Shown here: positions 59,676 through 64,000 of the stretch, piece after piece
How positions within the stretch are numbered: the stretch's first letter is position 1
Layout: every line of letters begins with the position of its first letter
Position numbers and translations under genes: made by a program
Origin: Proteiniclasticum aestuarii
GTDB lineage: Bacteria > Bacillota > Clostridia > Clostridiales > Clostridiaceae
Assembly (NCBI RefSeq): GCF_017368455.1
Contig: NZ_JAFNJU010000012.1
Span: 1-64,000, forward strand
DNA length: 64,000 bases
Direction of reading: 5' to 3'
The notes under the pieces: generated by a model
Told to the model about the DNA's origin: nothing
The model's input: the letters and a program-made list of their open reading frames with translations, nothing else
Database searches by the model: none

Positions 59676-61355
59676 TCAGGATAGCTCTGCAAATCTCTTT
59701 TCTACGGTCTTCATGAGAATGAAGTGGAAGACCACGGAGAGAATGCTTAGTAGGAGAAACACCACCATGAAGCCGGTGAAATAGGTCGGCGCAATCTTCA
59801 CGCCCAGGAAGATGCTGAGGGCAGTGAGTCCGAAGCCCATGAACATATGGATCACGGAGTTGAAGTTCTGCTTCACCGCTTTCTGCTCGGTGTCCCAGTT
59901 GAGTTTCGGCCATAGGGTATCCATGAGGATGCCCGCCTGATTCACCACCAGGGAAGCGAGAAGCACAATGACCAGGGAAAGCAGAATGAACATGACATCC
60001 ACCTGGAACAGGAAGACCATGATTCCGTACAGGATCACCAGTGCCAGAGCCTCCACATAGAAGGAGCTGAGAATCTTGGCGTAGATCTGCGTGCTGTAGG
60101 GAACAGGAATGTATTTCAGGAAATAGAAATTCTTACCCTCCCTTGAGATGGCAGTGGAAGAGATGATGTTCACGGAACCCAGAAGAAATCCTACCCCTGC
60201 CATGCCAACGATGAGGATGCCTTCATCCACGGAGCGGATGAAGCTTAATACCTGCATGAGATCATCCTTGTCACCTGAGCTTCCCATGAAAATGGGAAAG
60301 AGGATGAACAGAGGATAAATGAGACTGATCAGAACGCAGTTGAGAAAGTAGATGGGCGTTCTGAAAAGCAGCTTCAATTCCTTCAGAGAGTAGGAAAGAA
60401 GAATCCCTTTTCTGGCGGTGCCTTTCCGGAGATCCTCTGCTGATAAGACCTTTCTGCTTGCCTTGCTTTCCGATACACCGATGACGCCTTTGAAGTAGAT
60501 GGCGTTTCCGATAAGAAAGAATACACCCAGGGCTGCAGCGCTGGCTGCAATCATGGCCAGGATATAGAGGAGTCCTTTCACGGTATCATAGCCGATGAGC
60601 GCTTCCGTTGCAAAGAAGCCTGTGGGAAATACAAGTCCCGTGACTCTGAAGATCGGAAGCTCTGCGATATTTCCGATGACAAGTTCATTTCCCTGATTCA
60701 TCCGATTGGTCAGAAACTGGATACCGAAATTGAAGCCAAGAGCCACCATGAGACTCAGTACACCGGCAATCATATTGAAGCGGTCACGGTTCTTGAACCG
60801 GTTGCTGAAGCGCATGATCACCATGGATAAAATGGAGGCGATGGCCAGCGGAAATACCGGTACCAGAATCAGTGTAACAAGCGTATAGACATAGTACAGT
60901 ATTCCAGCAGAGTCCTTGATTCCGAAAATCACGAGGATCGGAAGAAAGAACACAATGATGATGAAGTACTCATAGACTAGAGATACAAGGAACTTTGATG
61001 TCAGGATCTCCCCACCGCTGATGGGCAGATACAGATAGTTGTCCACGTCCTTTGAGAAATAGAAGACATTCATGACATAGAAGATTCCGAACATGAAGAC
61101 CATGATTCCGGCTGCGGGAATCAGAAGTCTTAAAAGCAGGGATTCCATTTCCATCATGGCCAGGGTGTCGTATAGATCTGAAATCATGAATCCGAAACTG
61201 AGTCCCATGGTGACCATAAGAAACAGAACCAGAAGGATGATTTTCCATTTGGAACTGAAGAAGGATTTCTTTGTGCTTCTGCCCACCATGTTGCTCAGGG
61301 TTTCATCATTTTTGAACATGGCTCTGGTCAGAACATAAATGCTATTCTTCATCAT
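59676..61355 (-). CDS. ABC-2-type transporter permease (large)
   Basis: This is a 559-residue membrane protein with about 12 helices in two halves and a soluble stretch near residues 290-320. Start 'MMKNSIYVLTRAMFKNDETL' and 'LYLPISGGEILTSKFLVSLV' (about 125) match ABC-2/putative multidrug or bacteriocin-type permeases of Firmicutes. The substrate is unknown. ATG 61355 lies 14 bp inside the ATPase gene. GGAG is close upstream. Confidence 0.82.
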   Translation of the reverse strand: MMKNSIYVLTRAMFKNDETLSNMVGRSTKKSFFSSKWKIILLVLFLMVTMGLSFGFMISDLYDTLAMMEMESLLLRLLIPAAGIMVFMFGIFYVMNVFYFSKDVDNYLYLPISGGEILTSKFLVSLVYEYFIIIVFFLPILVIFGIKDSAGILYYVYTLVTLILVPVFPLAIASILSMVIMRFSNRFKNRDRFNMIAGVLSLMVALGFNFGIQFLTNRMNQGNELVIGNIAELPIFRVTGLVFPTGFFATEALIGYDTVKGLLYILAMIAASAAALGVFFLIGNAIYFKGVIGVSESKASRKVLSAEDLRKGTARKGILLSYSLKELKLLFRTPIYFLNCVLISLIYPLFILFPIFMGSSGDKDDLMQVLSFIRSVDEGILIVGMAGVGFLLGSVNIISSTAISREGKNFYFLKYIPVPYSTQIYAKILSSFYVEALALVILYGIMVFLFQVDVMFILLSLVIVLLASLVVNQAGILMDTLWPKLNWDTEQKAVKQNFNSVIHMFMGFGLTALSIFLGVKIAPTYFTGFMVVFLLLSILSVVFHFILMKTVEKRFAELS

Positions 61356-62070
61356 TTGTCATCTCCAGGAATATTTTCTCCAGTCCTTCGTTTTCACTGA
61401 CCAGTTCCCTGAGTTCGGTCATGGTGCCGCAGAACATGAGCTTGCCTTTATTGATGATGCCGACACGGTCGCATACCTTCTCGGCCACTTCCAGCACGTG
61501 AGTGGAGAAGAATACCACGTTCCCCTTGTCAGCATGTTCTCTCATCATTTCCTTCAGATAGAAGGAGGATTTCGGGTCCAGACCCGTCATAGGCTCATCC
61601 AGAATCCAGAGACTGGGATCATGAATCAGTGCCCCCATGATGATGATTTTCTGTCTCATGCCGTGGGAGTAGCTTGAGATGTAATCTCCCAGTGCATCTT
61701 CCATGTCGAAGCGTTTCGCAAGAGCGTCAATGCGTTCCTGTCTTACACCGCTTTCCACATTGTAGATGTCACCCATGAAATTCAGGTATTCCAGTCCCTT
61801 CAGTCTGAGAAAGATATCCGGACTGTCCGGAACGAACCCGAACTGTCTTTTGTATGAAATCGGGTCCTTTTCAAGGGTCCTGTCATTGATGACGATTTCT
61901 CCGCCATCAGGAGTGGTGATGCCTGTAAGCATCTTGATGGTGGTGGTTTTGCCAGCCCCGTTGGGACCGAGAAAACCGAAAATCTCACCGGGTCTTAGAT
62001 CCAGTGTGAGATGGTCCACAGCTTTCACTTTTCCGCCATAGACTTTGGATACGTCTTTAATTGAAATCAT
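61342..62070 (-). CDS. ABC transporter ATP-binding protein
   Basis: The 242-residue ATPase has Walker A 'FLGPNGAGKTTTIKMLTG' (about 37-54), signature 'YSHGMRQKI' and Walker B 'LWILDEPMTGLDP'. It resembles the BcrA/CcmA-like export ATPases. ATG 62070 begins the family-typical 'MISIKDVSKVYGG'; an extra 34 codons upstream are open but unlike the family. A perfect GGCAGAC/GTCTGCC hairpin occupies the place of the ribosome site (see findings). Confidence 0.9.
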   Translation of the reverse strand: MISIKDVSKVYGGKVKAVDHLTLDLRPGEIFGFLGPNGAGKTTTIKMLTGITTPDGGEIVINDRTLEKDPISYKRQFGFVPDSPDIFLRLKGLEYLNFMGDIYNVESGVRQERIDALAKRFDMEDALGDYISSYSHGMRQKIIIMGALIHDPSLWILDEPMTGLDPKSSFYLKEMMREHADKGNVVFFSTHVLEVAEKVCDRVGIINKGKLMFCGTMTELRELVSENEGLEKIFLEMTNDEE

Positions 62071-62081
62071 ATGCTTTTTTC

Positions 62082-62100
62082 GGCAGACGAGGTGTCTGCC
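62082..62100 (-). promoter_or_regulatory. hairpin in the ABC operon leader
   Basis: GGCAGAC and GTCTGCC pair around a five-base loop that reads ACCTC on the mRNA. The loop is complementary to a ribosome-site GGAGG located just upstream in the leader. Possible translation-control element. Confidence 0.35.
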
Positions 62101-62191
62101 ATCCTCCATTTGAATTTTCCTGACTTTGTGCTTAGGTTCGTGCATTGGAATGTCCGGCAGGAAAACAGACATTCAAATTTTTCCTGACTAA

Positions 62192-62220
62192 AATATAACA
62201 AAACGAGTCGCTATAGTAAA
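62192..62220 (-). promoter_or_regulatory. promoter of the ABC operon
   Basis: On the minus strand, TTTACT (62220-62215) and TATATT (62197-62192) are 17 bp apart. Confidence 0.55.
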
Positions 62221-62387
62221 GGGCGAAGTCGTAAAGAAAAATGATATAATTCTTAAATCTGAAGTATTTTCAGTGTTACTTAAAGTCAATCTAATTCGTA
62301 GGTTCATTCTTTGACTGTCAGGTCTCAAATAATCGAGAGCCCTTTCTTTCTTAGTCCAGAGAGACCGGATGATGTCCTGTTAAACAA

Positions 62388-62411
62388 AAAGCACCCTCAA
62401 AAGGATGCTTT
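62388..62411 (-). terminator. terminator of mscL
   Basis: On the minus strand, AAAGCATCC and GGGTGCTTT form a nine-bp stem with one wobble, followed by TTGTTT. Confidence 0.75.
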
Positions 62412-62433
62412 CGTTCTGATTCTATGGGCTTTC

Positions 62434-62817
62434 CTATTTTTCCTTCAGCAGGTCTCTGATTTCGGTCAGCAGCACCTCTTCTGTGGTTGGTACAGGAGAA
62501 GCCGCAGGAGTCTCCTCTTCTTTTTTCTTCATGCGTGTAATGAGCTTCACAACAACGAAGATCGTCAGTGCAACGATGAGGAAATTGACGATGGCCTGAA
62601 TAAACAGTCCGACCATGATGGGTGTGCCGTTTGCTGTGAATGAAAGCTCGGAAAAGTCCGGGATGGAAAAGATTGCAGCAATCAGCGGCATGATGATGTC
62701 ATCCACAAAGGATGTGATGATTGCACGGAAAGCACCACCGATGATGACAGCAACTGCCAGGTCCACGACATTTCCTTTGATGGCGAATTCCTTGAATTCC
62801 TTGATAAAAGTTTTCAT
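62434..62817 (-). CDS. mscL: large-conductance mechanosensitive channel
   Basis: The 127-residue MscL has N-terminal amphipathic 'FIKEFKEFAIKGNVVDLAVA', TM1 'VIIGGAFRAIITSFVDDIIM', periplasmic loop, TM2 and the cytoplasmic helix 'TTEEVLLTEIRDLLKE'. The pentameric channel opens on membrane tension to release solutes during hypo-osmotic shock. GGAGGTG lies 6 nt before ATG 62817, so the longer frame start at 62841 is rejected. Monocistronic. Confidence 0.96.
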   Translation of the reverse strand: MKTFIKEFKEFAIKGNVVDLAVAVIIGGAFRAIITSFVDDIIMPLIAAIFSIPDFSELSFTANGTPIMVGLFIQAIVNFLIVALTIFVVVKLITRMKKKEEETPAASPVPTTEEVLLTEIRDLLKEK

Positions 62818-63084
62818 ATTTTCACCTCCTGGAATAATCATATCATAGAATGCCTATATAGGAGAAGATGATTATCAGGTCCTGTGGATACAAAAACACT
62901 GTAAGATTACGATAAGCAGTAGGAGATGTTTTCTGACGGATTTTACAAAATGTAAACTCACTCCAGGTATGGTATACTGTAGTATAGTAGATTTCACAGA
63001 AAAAGAGGCACACGAATACTTTAATGCATATTTTAGGAAACGGGTTCATAATAAATAAAGAGTATATTGAAAGTAGGTCACATT

Positions 63085-63630
63085 ATGGAAGAGAAAAAAA
63101 ACAGCAGAGTGCAGTATCTGATCAGGGAATGGCTCATTCCCATAGCCACAGCGCTGGTACTGGCTTGGATCATCAACACATTTGTGGTATTTCGGATTGA
63201 AGTGCCCACAGGTTCGATGATACCCACCATCAACAAGGATGATAAGATCTTTGTCTTAAAGGCCTACAACAAAGACAATTTCAAAAGAGGCGATATTCTG
63301 GTATTCGAGTCGGAAGAGCTGGGGGATGAGGACGGAAAGCCGATGCTGCTCATCAAGAGGCTCATAGGGCTTCCAGGAGAGCATGTGGAACTTGTCAACG
63401 GCGTTCTTCTTATTGACGGCGTGCAAATCGATGAGCCCTATGTGGTCAATGACTTCATGTTCAATGCGGAATTTGATGTTCCGGAAGACCATCTGCTGTT
63501 TCTGGGAGACAACAGAGAGACCTCCAATGATGCCAGATACTGGCAGAATCCCTACATCAGCAAGGATGAGGTCATTGGAAAAGGCGGACTGAGAATCTAT
63601 CCGCTGGATAATATCGGATTTCTAAAATAA
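63085..63630 (+). CDS. lepB: type I signal peptidase
   Basis: The 181-residue protein has one N-terminal membrane helix (about 15-37) and the catalytic Ser44 in 'VPTGSMIPTI' and Lys91 in 'LIKRLIGLPGEHVEL'. 'FLGDNRETSNDAR' is the conserved box E. It cleaves signal peptides of exported proteins at the outer face of the membrane. The ATG at 63085 follows a weak TAGGT; the TTG at 63067 has nothing better. An inverted repeat TTTACA-AAA-TGTAAA lies upstream at 62942-62956. Confidence 0.95.
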   Translation: MEEKKNSRVQYLIREWLIPIATALVLAWIINTFVVFRIEVPTGSMIPTINKDDKIFVLKAYNKDNFKRGDILVFESEELGDEDGKPMLLIKRLIGLPGEHVELVNGVLLIDGVQIDEPYVVNDFMFNAEFDVPEDHLLFLGDNRETSNDARYWQNPYISKDEVIGKGGLRIYPLDNIGFLK

Positions 63631-63675
63631 AACACAGTTCGTGATAAGGACTACAGAAGAGATGGAGGAATTGGT

Positions 63676-64000
63676 ATGGATGTAAACAGAATCATTGAAA
63701 ACAACAAGGATAAACTCATAGAAGATGTGCTGAAGCTGGTTTCCTATGAATCGGTGCAGGGGGAAGCGAAGGAAGGCATGCCGGCAGGGGAAAAAGTGGC
63801 TGCGGTGCTGGAAGAGACTCTCGCCATGGGAAAATCCTATGGCTTCAGGACAATGAACGTAGATGGACATGCCGGTGTCATCGAATATGGTGAAGGCGAA
63901 GACTACGTGGCTGTTCTGGGACATCTGGACGTGGTTCCTGTGGGAGAAGGCTGGACAAAGAATCCTCTGGGTGAGGTTTCAGGAGACCGGATCTACGGGA
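63676..64000 (+). CDS. M20-family dipeptidase (PepV-like), 5' part only
   Basis: Only the first 108 residues are in the window; the gene runs off the right edge. The start 'MDVNRIIENNKDKLIEDVLK' and the metal motif 'AVLGHLDVVPVGEGWTKNP' (about 86-104) match M20 dipeptidases of the PepV/Sapep group. Such enzymes cleave dipeptides with two metal ions in the cytoplasm. GGAGG lies about 8 nt before the ATG. Confidence 0.85.
   Translation, partial: MDVNRIIENNKDKLIEDVLKLVSYESVQGEAKEGMPAGEKVAAVLEETLAMGKSYGFRTMNVDGHAGVIEYGEGEDYVAVLGHLDVVPVGEGWTKNPLGEVSGDRIYG

Larger units (their letters stand above)
62071..62433. other. intergenic region between ABC operon and mscL
   Basis: It holds a hairpin just upstream of the ABC start (62082-62100), a promoter for the ABC operon (62192-62220), and the mscL terminator (62388-62411). 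Nothing else was recognised in the middle part. Confidence 0.6.

Noticed and set aside
59288-59692. 134-codon minus-strand frame overlapping the small membrane protein
   Set aside because: Basic, low-complexity sequence with no helix pattern; the other frame has clear membrane helices and a start coupled to the permease stop.
1-64000. tRNA, rRNA or replication origin
   Set aside because: No cloverleaf with CCA-type end, rRNA motif or DnaA-box cluster was noticed on reading; a covariance-model search would be decisive.

Overview
The window looks like a chromosomal segment of a low-to-mid GC Gram-positive bacterium, most likely an anaerobic Clostridia-type Firmicute. The reasons are strong AGGAGG-type ribosome binding sites, lipoprotein signals, a Sip-type signal peptidase, many Na+-coupled carriers (SSS, NSS, GPH, TRAP), DUF1538 with a PII protein, and LacI control of sugar clusters. 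No rRNA, tRNA, CRISPR array, integrase or transposase was seen. The genus cannot be fixed from sequence alone.

Layout. 1-9.4 kb: housekeeping and accessory genes, namely a LURF-one-like protein, a DUF1801-type protein, a YeiH exporter with a divergent LysR regulator, a compact Tat cassette (Tat-exported lipoprotein, TatA, TatC), a CoA-disulfide-reductase/rhodanese fusion, two acetyltransferases and a DUF4825 protein. 9.5-18.8 kb: an AT-rich island for amino-sugar catabolism (LacI regulator, NagB, a membrane protein, an SSS symporter, an AGE-family epimerase, a ceramidase-like amidase, a SIS protein, NagA). A direct repeat of 211/212 bp flanks it, made of the 3' end and terminator of the neighbouring mechanosensitive channel gene. 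One copy ends the intact channel gene; the other forms a 65-codon chimeric ORF. 18.7-34.5 kb: channel gene, ABC exporter, cytoplasmic alpha-amylase, phosphoesterase, an unrecognised protein, DMT carrier, ferritin, SIMPL protein, NSS carrier, MgtE, an M50-like protease, an M15 peptidase and an MBL hydrolase. 34.5-41 kb: histidine phosphatase, then alpha-galactosidase and GPH symporter convergent with a GH13 alpha-glucosidase. 41-48.6 kb: a tandem PII protein with a tandem DUF1538 membrane protein, FolC, a GerMN lipoprotein, a CcdA/TlpA redox pair and a DMT carrier. 48.7-54.8 kb: a LacI regulator divergent from a TIM-barrel isomerase, a GDPD and a complete TRAP transporter. 54.9-64 kb: DUF554 with an unlisted 51-aa membrane peptide, a Fis-type regulator followed by a 27-codon ORF and a possible tiny RNA, a phosphodiesterase, Ung preceded by a 10-bp tandem repeat, an ABC transporter, MscL, signal peptidase I and the start of an M20 dipeptidase.

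How it fits together. Most operons feed carbohydrates or amino sugars into glycolysis by cation-coupled carriers rather than PTS. The points most worth following are the direct-repeat-flanked amino-sugar island with its cytoplasmic ceramidase-like enzyme and M48-like pseudoprotease, the matched internal duplication of DUF1538 and its PII partner, the TRAP-GDPD-isomerase cluster, the tandem repeat upstream of ung, and the small peptide/RNA locus near 56.7 kb.
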